This document shows, piece after piece, positions 17,406 through 29,300 of a DNA stretch of 64,000 nt (within the stretch, counting starts at the first letter, position 1; each line of letters begins with the position of its first letter). The stretch comes from Certhia americana (taxonomy: Eukaryota > Chordata > Aves > Passeriformes > Certhiidae). Under the pieces are notes generated by a model that saw nothing but the letters and a program-made list of their open reading frames with translations, ran no database searches and was not told the DNA's origin. The stretch is taken from the NCBI GenBank assembly GCA_018697195.1, contig CM031866.1:6630407-6694406 (forward strand), in the 5' to 3' direction. A program made the position numbers and the translations under genes.

Positions 17406-20400
17406 TTCCTTATCTTCTCGTCCGGTCCTCATTTTCTCACTCATTTTACCCACTTTTTGCTTTTACACCCATCTGAGAAAAGCCACCCTTCCTTTCTGTA
17501 TGTCACCTTCTGGGTGATAAATAATGAACTAATGAACTATTCTGGTCTTTAAAAATGCCCTGGAGGTTGTTCATAACTCCAGCCAGCACCTTAGTTTCCA
17601 TCTCAGCTCAAAGGCAGCACTTCTTGCAAATTTTTACCTGCCTCTGAAGGGATGCTGAGCAGGGAAGGAGGAGGACACCCATTCCCTGCAGCACAGCACC
17701 CTCTAGCCTCCGCCGGGGCTGTAGCCCGTTCCTGAGCTGGAAGGAAGGAAGGACCTTCACCATCATCACTCAGCCACGCATCCTCCCATCCTGCCACACT
17801 CCCTACATGTCCAGCCCTGCTCCCTGCATGTCCAGCCCTGCATAACTCTAACAAAATCCTCCTGGAGCATTGCTGCCAACCCCCAGGATGGACCTCATGG
17901 GAACTCCGGAGGATCTTGAAGCTGGTCCACTTTGAGGAGACCTGTGGAAATCAGACGTCATTTCCCAAAAGTTGAGACATCAGTTTTGCAAGGTGAAGCC
18001 TGCAACGAGCCAAGGTGGAGTCAGCTTGGAGATGGGGTCATTACACAGCATTAGCAGCACCGTTTATTTCCTCCAGCCCATACAATACTTTAACTCAGAG
18101 GTGGTACAAAGGGAAGTGCTGCTCCTGCAAAGCCAGGTAAGGTCAGCCAGAGGAATGGAGTGCAGTAGCTCTGCAGTTGCTTTGTTTCCTTGGGACACTG
18201 ATCTGCAGCAGATCATGATTTCATGCCTGTGCATGGAAAAGGGTGGTCACCCCCAGCTCAGCCCTGGACATGGTGGCAGACCTTCATTGCTTGGCTGTGA
18301 CTGCCAGTACATCTCCAGGAAGACATGAGGCAGATGGAAATGCTCTGGATTAGCCTTTCATCCCAGCCATCCCCCTGCTCTTTGCAGCTTCCTGCTCACC
18401 TACCCACCCCACCAAACCATGCTCCCGTGGACCCCACCAGCCTCACCCACAACCCACCTCCCTGCACCAGCATCAAGCCCATTTCCTCTCACCCCTGCTC
18501 TCTTTCTACCAACTCCAGGAAACAGAGCTCTGGCTCTCTGCTCCCAAACATCACTCATTCTCCCAAATTACAACTCTAACCATCTCTTTTGTACTCACCA
18601 TCATCCAAACACTGTTGTGTTCTCCCTCCCTCCCTTCCTCCCAGATCTATCCCAGTTCCCACGATTTTGGCACAAAATTAATCTTCCGCCTCCACTCAAT
18701 TTATTTCCATGAATATTGCTCTCTAGGAAAAGGCCCTTCCCCATTCCTCAGGCAGTAGTAAAATTTGGATTTTTACAAGGGGCTGCTAATCCCATTGTTC
18801 AGTTCACTGAGCATTTCAGTTTGCAGGATTGCAACCCTGCATTCTCCTCAGGCACCATTATTCTATGGAAACTTTTCCTCAGAAAGCATTTTGCAAGCAG
18901 CCACTGGAAAAAAAAAATACATAAAACTGTGGCCTTAGCAGGAAAAAACCCATAAAACTTAGGCCTTGCCAGCTTTCTGAGGTGGGACAATCACAGTCTT
19001 CCCAGACTCCAACATCAGGAACACACTTTAGTGGCAAATGTCAGACAGACCTCTTGGGATTAAACAGAAGACTAGCGGTTTCCTTTATTCAGTATGATGT
19101 CTTGGAAACTCTCCAGGAGAAGCTCATACATCCTTCTGGCTCTAGTACATCCATTTGTATGAATCCACCCTGCTTTCCCTCAGAGATGCCTCCTCTCCTT
19201 GCTCTCACTGCGTGTCAGACATCCGCTGCTCTGATGCCACCTTCCCTGCACAGAAGCCCCCTGCTTCTGCAGGTGGCTTTAGGGACAAGTGTCACACCAA
19301 AGCACCACCTGGCTCCTGCAGCTGTATCTTAAGGTACCAAAATGTGTGAAAGGGGCAGAAACAACTGAACACGAGGTGGCATTAGAGGTGGCTGCAGGGA
19401 ACTGGTCTGCTCAGCCTGGCAGCTTTTGGTGCAGAAGGTATCCTGAAGGTAAGAACTTCACCTAACCAGACTCCCTGGAAAATCCAGTAGTGTTGAGACA
19501 CAGATTCCTTTCAGGGAGATACAGACCATTCTCCAAGACCACTGAGTCTGTTTGTGGAGCCAGGTTTCAAGTGCCATGGAGCAACCAAAAGCAGGACTAG
19601 CAGCACTGCTGATGCCAGGGAGTAGTTTTCAAAACCTCTTCCTCTGGCTAGCAGCTGTGGCTGGATGTGGGATAAAAGCAGTGAGCTGGCTGCTGGGAAA
19701 TTGTGGACAGAAGCAGCAGAACACAGCCTGGTAAATGCTCAGCTTAGTGGCATTTCTCTTTTGGCCTAAAGAATTTGGGAATGCAATAGCCCATCTGCTC
19801 TGAAATGATCAGACACAAACAAAAAAAGTGAGTCAAAAAGTCTCTAGCAACAGCTTTCAGCCATTAGAGGAGACCAGAGCCTGTGGTCTAGAGGGGACAA
19901 AAAGGTGGTCAGCAGTACCCAGAAGGGCTGAGGTCAGTCACTTCAGTTCTATAATTAGAAAATAAATAGCATGCTAAATAAATCCAGAGCAGAAGCTTTT
20001 GAGGAGTGTGACAGAGCTGGAAGTTGGCAAGGAGCAACTGAATGAGAATGTGATGGAAAAATACTGATCAGGTGGGCCACGTGCCACCTTCCCAGCTGGT
20101 TTGTATGATGCAGCCATTCTCCCATCCCTGGCACTTGCCTCTGTATGTTTCCAGCTCCTCAGGACAGAGGCTGGTCTATTTAGAGCTCTGCAAAGTGCCC
20201 ATTACTCTTTTAGACACCATTTTCAGAAAATATATAAGAGTCCAAAGAGCACTATGCCTGCAGATCCAACAGGCTCTGGAACAGCACGGCTCTGCAGCCC
20301 ACGAGCCAAAGCCTCACTGGCACTGCAGGGAAGGCAGAGCAGGAGAAGGGGAAAAAGCATTGCCTTTATTTCCATCTGCAAAGCTTTTTTATACTCACAT

Positions 20401-21819
20401 GTCACTGACAGGCACTTTGCTTATTTTCAGCTGGCAATCAAACCCTGCCTAAGAGATGTTTTCCTTTTAGCTCCTGCTACTCACTGCCATAGATGAACAC
20501 CCTAATGTTTCCTCTGGCAAAAAGGTTTCCTCAGGGGTGCAAAGTCCGCAGGAGTCCTTCAGCACACGGCACGTTTGCTGAGCAGGAGAAAAGCTGAGCC
20601 AGGGGAAACGAAGCAGAAAAAGAGTTCAGAGTTGAGACAGTAACAGCCCAAAGAGAGAGGGATGCGAAGAACAAAAGGTGATTGTCACCACGGTGTTGCA
20701 CGGGGGTGTCTTGGGCTGGTTCAGCAGCACGTGGAGTTCTCTCTGCCTGGTACCTTTCCAATTGCTGCATTTAAAAAGGTGGAATTTTCATCAGTCTTTT
20801 TTTGGCCTCTCTGTACAGAGGTAATTGCCTGCCCAAAGCACAAGGCAAAGCTGCGTTCTTCCTGTGCTTGCAGTTTCCAGCACGTACATTTGTCCCCTTT
20901 TGCAGTAGCCACACTGCTCAGAGAGAAATCCTCCTGTCTCCAAAGCATTAGGGTGTTCCTGGACACTCCCATCCCACCTCTCATCGATAACAGCAGGCAG
21001 AAATATCTGCTGGGCTGAAGCAGCTAAATCTCTCCCTAGAAGGCTGGAAACGAAGCTCAGTTCTTTCCAGCACTCTTCCTTTGGGGATGGCTCAGGCTCC
21101 TGCCCGGATGGCATTTTCTGAGTATGACCTGTTCACTGTGAGTGGCACAGCCTTGCTCCTGGCTCCGGGCCAGAGCACTCCACCCTCGGCACAGGCACAC
21201 AGGGCTGCTGCAGCACCAACCCTGCAGAGCCCACCAGCACATCGGCCAGAGCATCTCCCCACACACTCAGAGAGAGGGCAGCTTCCTTCACAAGCCACGG
21301 CTCACCAGCTGTTTTCACAGCCCAAAGTCAGATTTGCATTCCCAAAAGGCGCTAACTTCCTCCCAGACATCCCTGCTCCCATGCTAAAAGGTGCAGCTGG
21401 AACCCTTCAACACTGCCCAGAATAAAACACCAATGACTTGCACAAGTTCTGCCCTCCTTTTCTGGAGACATAGCACCTTTTCCAGCACCCCTCTTCTTGC
21501 AATAAGCACAGCTCAGGATTTTGGCTCCCACTGCCACAGCCACCTGTAAATTTATGCTGCCACCTCTCCAGTGTTCACCTCTCACCAGCAAGAAGGGAGC
21601 AGCACCTTTGGTTTGCTTTGTTTTGTGACAAGTCCATAACAATGCTCTCTTCTAATAGCTGAGCTTCTCTCAGGTCAGAGAAATCTCCAGCAGTCTCAAG
21701 GACTTAAAATAAAAGCCTTGCCTGGAGGCTCAGCTACGGTTTGAGGCATGTTATCCTGCCCGGATCTGTTTTTTCCTGCCTGGATCAGATGGTGAAAGAG
21801 CTAAGGTACACCTGGAATC

Positions 21820-22060
21820 AATTGGACTGTAATTTTGTGTAATCAAACTCAAACACATTCCTCAAATACTTAGCTGAGTCTGATACCGGATGTTTATCTG
21901 CTAAGCCTATCTGTTAACTTGATCACAAGCATAACTCAGCTGCCTTGAGACACACCAAACCTCAGCTCAGCTGAGACGATGACAAATTTAGCAACCATAA
22001 ACCCAGGGTATTTTCACAAGGTTAATTAAAAGATAAGGAATACATCTGTGTTTGACTGAG
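21820..22060. promoter_or_regulatory. Candidate AT-rich cis-regulatory patch upstream of ABHD2
   Basis: About 1.1 kb upstream of the ABHD2 CpG island. It contains three GATA-type motifs (TTATCT, CTATCT and AGATAA), a GTTAAC and a GTTAATTA (HNF1-like or homeodomain), an AGCTGAGTC MAF-like half-site and the palindrome CTCAGCTGAG (21966-21975). Motif density alone is weak evidence; conservation would decide. Confidence 0.3.
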
Positions 22061-22899
22061 TAGTGTGGAATCACACCTGTAGCCAGCGTGGAGGAGAGGA
22101 GGATGCTGTTTGTTCTGCCACCTTCACTCCAGAATTTCCTTCTCTGCCCTTATCCAGAACTCCCTCCTTCCCTGTGACTCAGGCTACAGCAGTTACTCAT
22201 CTCTCCACGTACACAGCGCCCTGGAAAATGTGACTTGCTCCTTGAGAGCTTTCTCCACGTAGGAAGCTCTAACACCCAGTAAACAGAGGAAACAAAATAT
22301 CTGAAATGAGAGGAAGGATTTTTCCATCCAGCTATATAAAGCAACCATTAACACAGCTCAGAATGGTTGATGTTACCAGTAATGTAAGGCACGGCTCTTT
22401 TGGAAGAATACAAAAAAAAAGTAGGTTTATAAAACATCGCATCGTGGACGGTTTTTTTCTCTTATCGTTTATTTTCCTACAGTGCCTTTCAGATGGGGCA
22501 GGGTCCATCTACCTCCGAGTGGATTTCGCTGTCCCTGTCACACACCCCACTCGGTGGGACAATGAGGGAAGTCCCTTCCCTGCTGCTGGCACAGCCCTAA
22601 GGTGCTCCCAGTTTTTGCCACACAGATCTGGCCTGTGGGCCAACAAACCCAGCCTGTTGAGGGCCCAGCCACCATTTTTAAGGCTCGAAGATACTGTTTC
22701 TAAAAGACGCAGTATTATGTAACCGTGTACACCACACGGCTCATGGGCAGCCTGGAGGGACTGCTGGTCCTCAAGACCATCCAGCTCCATGTCACTGAGG
22801 AGCAGCCGCCTCCTTCAGCTGGAGCCGCTCCCCAGGCTGCATCCCCCAGGTCCCGGGCGGTGCAGTAGCAGCAGGAAGCGGCGTGCCCCGGACTGACAT

Positions 22900-23220
22900 C
22901 GCGGCAGAGGCGGCGCTGCCCGCAGCCCTCACACCCCGCCGCGCCCCCAGACCCCGCTCTGTCATGGCCGCGGCACCGCTGTCCCCGCCACCGCCCATAG
23001 CCCCGCCCCCAGCCCGCCGCCGCCAATCACCGTCCTCCGCCTGACTGACAGCAACCCGAACCATTGGAACCGCCGTATCCCGCCCCCGCCCTCCGCCAGC
23101 CAATGATAGCCGCGCGTCAGTGATGGGGAACCCGGGCCCAGCTCGCCCTCTGGCCAATCGACGTGCGGTCTTGGGCGGAAGCGGCGCTGCGGTGGCCAAT
23201 GGGAGGGCGAGGGCGGCCGC
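22900..23220 (+). promoter_or_regulatory. ABHD2: ABHD2 CpG-island promoter with five CCAAT boxes
   Basis: A CpG-rich, TATA-less promoter. CCAAT boxes in either orientation lie at 23023-23027, 23063-23067 (ATTGG), 23100-23104, 23154-23158 and 23196-23200, spaced 37-54 bases apart, with GC boxes between them (about 23003-23010 and 23080-23090). This is a typical NF-Y/Sp1 layout for a broadly expressed gene. Transcription probably starts shortly after the last CCAAT box. Confidence 0.75.
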
Positions 23221-23307
23221 TAAAGGGCAGCGGGCGGCGGGGCCGCGGCAGACGGGCGGGAGCGGCGGCGGGAGCTGTCGGGGCTTCGTGCCCGGCCGGG
23301 GCCGCAG
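23221..23307 (+). other. ABHD2: Probable non-coding first exon of ABHD2
   Basis: GC-rich sequence ending CCGCAG before a strong donor GTGAGG at 23308. The first coding exon begins only 7 bases before its ATG, so at least one upstream non-coding exon is required, and this is the best candidate. The 5' border given is a guess. Confidence 0.6.
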
Positions 23308-26300
23308 GTGAGGCGGGGGCGCCTGGGAGTCCCTTCCCGCTGGGCTCAGGGGACGGCTGAGCCTCTTTGCCGTTCCTCTCGCCAGGCCTGGGAGGCTGCC
23401 CCGAGGCTAGGTCTGTCCCTGCCCAGCCGCCGCGCACTGTCTGCACGCCCGGCCCCGCGTGTTTGTTGCCCGGGGGGAGATGGGGATGCCCCTCGATGGG
23501 GATGCCCCTCGGTGGGGATGCCCCTCGGTGGGGATGCCCCTCGGTGGGGATGCCCCTCGATGGTGCTGCCCCTCGGTGGGGCTGTGGCGGTCAGTGTGCC
23601 GTCCCTTCGCGGCTCTCCCCGACGTTGGAAGCTCTGGGAGGTGACAGCTTCCACCTTCGCTCCCTGGGGGTGCGAGGCTGGCAGGGCAGGAGCTGGGGAG
23701 GGAGCAGCACATGCCTGTGCTCGAGGGAGGGAAAGCCAGGGTGGGATGCGATCGGGAGCTGAGTGTGAATGGACCGTGAGTGAATGGGAGCCAGGGGGTT
23801 GTGCTCCCTCTCAGGTGTTACTGCTCCCGCTATACGGGGCTCCTCCCTGCTGCTCACACTCCGAGGTCCTGACCCTGCTGCGAGCATCTTGCACCAGCTT
23901 CAGACTGCCTTCTGTTGCCTGCTGTGTACCTGCTTGTCCCCCTGTGTGATGGGACTCTGCTCCAACCCTGCACCTTCAGGTGTAACTTGTGAGTCTCCTC
24001 CAGCACAGGACGTGTCGATGTATCTGTCACAGCTGATGGGTTACTGAGATCGCTCACTTGAGGCTAACTTGTTTGCAGAGGTATGGCAGGAGCAGCTTTA
24101 TTCATGCAGTTATGGCTGGAGGGATTGCATTCTGCACTTGCATTCTCATGTAGGTTCCCTCAGAGAACTCATAGCAGCTTCCTCTTATTGTTCATGAACA
24201 ATCGTCACTGCTCTGACAAGTACTAAAGATTCTTGTCAGCCTCTTAGATTGCTTTTTGGCCTTCTACAGCACTGCTGTGTCCTTCTGGAACACACGTTCC
24301 TAGCTAATTAGTCGGCTAACTGGTACAGTGTGTTCATCTTACATGCATTATTTATCAATTATTATCATGCTCAGCCACGTTCATAATATTGCTTATGTTG
24401 ACATGTTCCAGTCCCTGCTGATACGGTGTCCACAGAACACTCAGTTCAGTTGTCTGCATTTGTAGTATCTTATTTTCAGACTTTCTTTGATAATGTGTAT
24501 TTCCTGTGCAGGGAGTTTTGTTATTGACAAATAGTCTTGGGTTGCTGTCTTATCTTGCATGAATCACCTTCTCTGAGGTGCTTGCTTAGTTCTCATATCA
24601 CAAGAAGTTTCAGTAGCTTTTCTTATCTCTTCTTAGATCAGTGGACATGTAGCCACTCTTCTTATTTTAGACATCGTTTATTTTGGTCTCAAAGTCAAGA
24701 GTAAGAACAGGAAGGATATGAAAAGAGAAATAAAAGCTAATGTTTGAGTTCTTCTATTCTCCTGTCTTATTCTTAAAAATAGCTGCTTTTGCATGGGAGG
24801 TGCTCTGTGTTACTGAGTGCATGAGCTGCACTAATGATGAGACCGATCTAAGATTGTGCCTGACTGTCTTTTAGATGTGAAAAAGATGTAGAGGTTGTGG
24901 CTAAAACCTTGTATAGTGCAGAACTGTTTTTGAAGAAGTTAAACTTAAAAATTAACTTGTTCAACTCTTGCTATCAAAGCTGTATTTCTCTATTCAGGGA
25001 ATGATCAGCAGCTTAAACTCTTAGTGTTTCAGAAAGCTGCTTTATTAAACTTGTCATGTGAAAACTCAGATTAATACATTGGAAGAGTTGTTCAGGGATG
25101 TGGCACGAGGAAGGAAAGATGGCAAAATAACACCCATTGACCTTGACACAGGTGTATGAGGACGTTTTCTGAATCTACTAAGTTCCAACTGTATTTCAGA
25201 AGGGATTTGGTGTAGGATAGGAAATGGTTGCTTTAAAGCAGTGAGATGCCTAGATGCCACTGGATTCACACTGTCCTGTTACCTTTCTTCTTCCATATCT
25301 CTTGCCTCTTCATCCAGACTTTCACACTGCCAGGTCTGGAAGTACCAGAATGTGGTTTAAGCTAACCAAGAACAAGTTTTTTCAATCTCTGGTAGGAGTG
25401 TAAGTGCTGGGTTCTTGGGTGCTTTTAATACCTACTGAAAGGTGCAAAGACCAGCCTGAAACTAAAAGTCTGACTAAAAGTAATTTGAACTTTTTCTAAA
25501 AAGCCTGAAAAATTGTAGTTTGTTAGTACTTTGGAGTCTCCATCTACACTTCTGAGTTTCTCTGGAAGGGTGTGTTTCATGATGTGTTACAGCTCTGAAT
25601 TATTGTTCTTAATGTGCTATAGATCAATTGTCTTCTGTGCAAGTATTTGCCCTTCTCTGCCTATATGTCTTGCAGTGTTCAAGCTTATATGCAGTTAAAC
25701 ATCTGATCAAACTCAACTAATTGATTTAATTTCAATTGATTTAATTTCAGTGTGCAAGGGCACACTGTCCTTCTTGTGGAGAAGCAGAACAACACTTGCC
25801 CAGCATATATAGGTGGCAGTGATGGTACCCTGTGGGGCAGCTATCTTGGCATTTTCTGCCTCTAGGAAGGCTTCTACACCCAAGGGCTTATCTTTCCTTC
25901 AGCTTTCTCAGTTGACTTAACAATCAAGATTGTTTCTGCCATCCTTACTCTGCCAGTATCAGGCAGCAGCAATTGAAAATGCTTTGCCAAGCAGTTCAGT
26001 ACAAACCAGGTGCTTGAAATGTCATTGTACCTGAGCTCTTAGAGGTAATGGCAGTGGAAGGCAGCGCCAGACTTGGCAGAGAACAGATTTTTGTCTGTAT
26101 CTCTAGGCTGACCAAGAAGTGCAGTTGCCTGTTACTCTCTCTGCTGTTGAGAAATGCTTTAATTTCTCCTTATCATGGGTTCAGTCTTATGAAAATAAAT
26201 GACATTGACAACTTCCTCTGCTAATATGGGTTGAGTCCCTGCAAACACCAAACTTTTCTGAAATGTTTCATGTCTTACTTGCAAGTAACTGAGCTACAGC

Positions 26301-29300
26301 CCTATTCAGGGCATTGAGTTCTCAAAAAGTATATTACAGGCTCCTCATAGGAAGGGACAAGTGACTGACTGCTACTGAGAGACTCACTGTTGAGTACCTT
26401 GTCCTGCTTCTAAACTTACCTCAAAGCATCCTCAAAGATGCTTTTGTATAGAGCTGCAGGTTCCAAAAAGCTTGTGCACAGAGGTTTCAAGCCTTGCTCT
26501 CTCTTATCTGGAACACCCAGTTCTGTGAAGTGCTGGTTGAGCATATGTGAATATGAAGGGCTGTACCAAGTGAAATAAGCACATGCAGAGCCATTTACAG
26601 TGAGCTTCCTTGTAAGAGGTAAGGACAAAATGTCCTAAAACATGAGCCTGTAATACCCCTAGGCTGTCTCTCTGATTCAGCAAGAGAGAGGGCAATGTAG
26701 CTCTTTGCACATTGAATTGCTGGTGACTGCTGTAGTGCTCCAAAACCTCTTTTAGTTGCAGTCTGGGAGAACCTGCACATTCAGCAGTGGTGGTAGCTGT
26801 GTGTTGGTCAGCCCCTGTCTCTTTGTGTGTAGTTCTTCTCTCCTGAAACATTTGTGCTTCATTTTCAGTGTGTTTGTGTGAATTCTGTTACTCCTCTAGC
26901 ACGAGCCTTCTATCTGTCATGGACAGGCTGTGAGAGAATGACTCTGCAAATCTTCTGCTCCCTGTGGAGAGGAGCTGCTCATCAGGGGAACAAAGTAAGC
27001 AAGGTGTTTAAAGGCCTTAGTGAAATGGCACCTCAGCTTTTCACTGTGTTCAAATAGGTGTTTTCAGACATGCTTGAACTGGACTGTTCCCAAATAAAGT
27101 CCCCTTACTTGTGTTGTGATCTGTTATAGGTGGGCTTTCCCTGCTGTGTGTGGAGCATGTTGCCCACTTACTCAACCCTCTAGCTGAACTGAATGAACAG
27201 CTATGATATGTTTGGACTTTGAGCTTTGTTTCCTCCAGTGTGTTCAGCTGAGCTCTGTGGCAGTGTGGGAGTGGAGGGGTTGGAGTCAGAGGATAAATGA
27301 GGCTTTAACAATGTGATGCTTCAAAATACAAGGAAGGAATAGAGCAGACTTCCTTGAGGAGGGTTGGTCTATAATGCAGTTTTTATTAGCTCACTTAGCT
27401 CTCTGTGGCTTGATTCCAACAGCATTCCCTCAGCTACTGAGCATGGTTTGTTGTGTTCCCTGCAGTCTGTTTACTCCATTTCTTCCCTTGAGCTTAATGC
27501 TACTCCCTGGCACAGTTATGTGGTAGGCAAGAGACACCTGCTGATGCTGGAAGACTGGAAAGGTGTTACACAACATTTCTCTCTGTACCTAAAAGTTATC
27601 TTGACCTTTTCTACCAAGACCTGAAGCTTTGCCCCGTAGTTACATAAGGTAGTGGTTAGGGAGACAGTCCCAAGTCTCTGCACCTTATCTGAAAGGAAAG
27701 GTTCATGTTATTTGAGCAGACATAATTATTTGTTTACTGCAATTAATTGGTTTCTGTGGAGTCAGAGTCTGATCCTGTCTTGATTTAATCATGTTCATGG
27801 GGTGTGTACAATAAAAGCTAATGCAGAAGTTTTCAATCCATTTGACTCAAACAGGAGCCAGGATAATGTGACATAACAAGGACTTGATAGAACAACCTTA
27901 GCTAATATATAAAAGCTGCCTGTCCTGATGTAGAACTGTTTCTGATCAATTAAAATAATATTGTGGGGAAACAAAGGCAGCTCCTGTAGTTAGAAAGGAA
28001 GTGAAAATCAAGGCTCATTTGACTGTAAGCTAACCTTCTTGGAGAAGTGAGAGTGCTGAAGAGCCTTTGGCCCTCTTGGCTATAATTTTATTCGTGGGTG
28101 CATTTCTAAGCAACCTACCTTGGGATGCGCTCTGAGATGCTTGATTTCAGCTCTGAAGGCGTAGAACTCCTCAAGGGCAAGCTAAAAAGCTCTAGTTTAA
28201 GGCACCTTTTCTTTCTGACTCGGCTGATGGTTCCTTGTGCTATGAACTTTATCCCTGTAACCTCACAGTACCTCTAAATTTAGCATGAGCCAAGTACTGT
28301 AACTGAAGAGGTCAAGTTCCACTGAAGGCACCTGCCAAGAATTTTTTTTGGAACAGGGTATAAACAATGTTTGCTGGTTTTTATACTTGCCAACCTGACA
28401 AATCCTGGCCTGGGTATGGCCCTGGCACAGGGAGGGATTTGCACTGGAGATTTCAATAGGCTGTCCAAATAGTCTGTTAAGCATCCTTGAGATGGGGCAT
28501 GTCAGTGTGCCCTCTTCATCTGGAGATAAAATCTGTCACATGTTGGACAACAAACCTGTGGTGGCCTTTGCCAAACTCCTGAGGACTCCACTTTATCTCT
28601 CATGGCCACATCTAATCCTAAACTTAAGTGCTCAGCTAATTCTTAATTATATCCTCTGTGCTTTGAGGTCTGAGACTTAAATGGCCAGAAGTACTGAGTG
28701 ATGCATCATGATCTCAGCATTTGTTTCTGACGTGTTTTCTGAGCCACACTGAAGGTAATGGGAGGTTCTGCACTGAGTGAGCTTGGGCTGGGTAGATGCC
28801 AGTCTCAAGATAAGTGGTGTTATGACTTGGCTTTTGTGCTTAAGCTGATGAGGCATAGTATTGGTGTGGCCCTAAGACACTTGTGTCTATGTAATTTTGA
28901 GGGAACAAAGCAGTTTAGACTTAACACTTTGCCATAAAAACAAATGCTTTTTTTTTATAGGAGTGCTGAGTGAAAGACAGATTATGGAACTGTGCAATAA
29001 AGCTTGATGCTTTCTTCATGAGTCCTCTTATACAGGTTCTGTTCTTGTATAGCTTGTCCTCCAGTGCTTAGTTTGGCAGCCTTTCCCATCAGGACACATG
29101 CTTCAGAGCCTTTCTCAAGTGTATTCATCTTCACCTGGATGGTCTCTAAACATCATCCTCTGCATTTAAACCATTGAAAGCTCAGCAGTCTGACACTTCT
29201 TGGAGTGACGTTTGGGTAATATGCTGGCATGAAACTTGTCTTTGTTTAAAAACCTATGCAGTGCTCTGACTTTTTTTTTTTCCCCATAATGTGGTTTTAA

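Larger units (their letters stand above)
10231..22780. other. Intergenic region between divergent MFGE8 and ABHD2
   Basis: About 12.5 kb with no gene I can recognise on either strand. The open frames of 100-185 codons here (for example 11824-12264, 15442-15999, 16671-17165) have no domain, no codon structure and no splice context that supports them. Contents noted: a GCAG repeat at 16817, a pyrimidine-rich stretch near 17330-17400, a C-rich tract near 18360-18490, and a motif-rich AT patch at 21820-22060. A non-coding RNA cannot be excluded. Confidence 0.6.

Noticed and set aside
23308..23949. 213-codon plus-strand frame with a repeated GMPLGGDAPRW-like pattern
   Set aside because: It begins at the ABHD2 donor and its repeat is the 16-base DNA repeat read through three frames; no domain or splice support.
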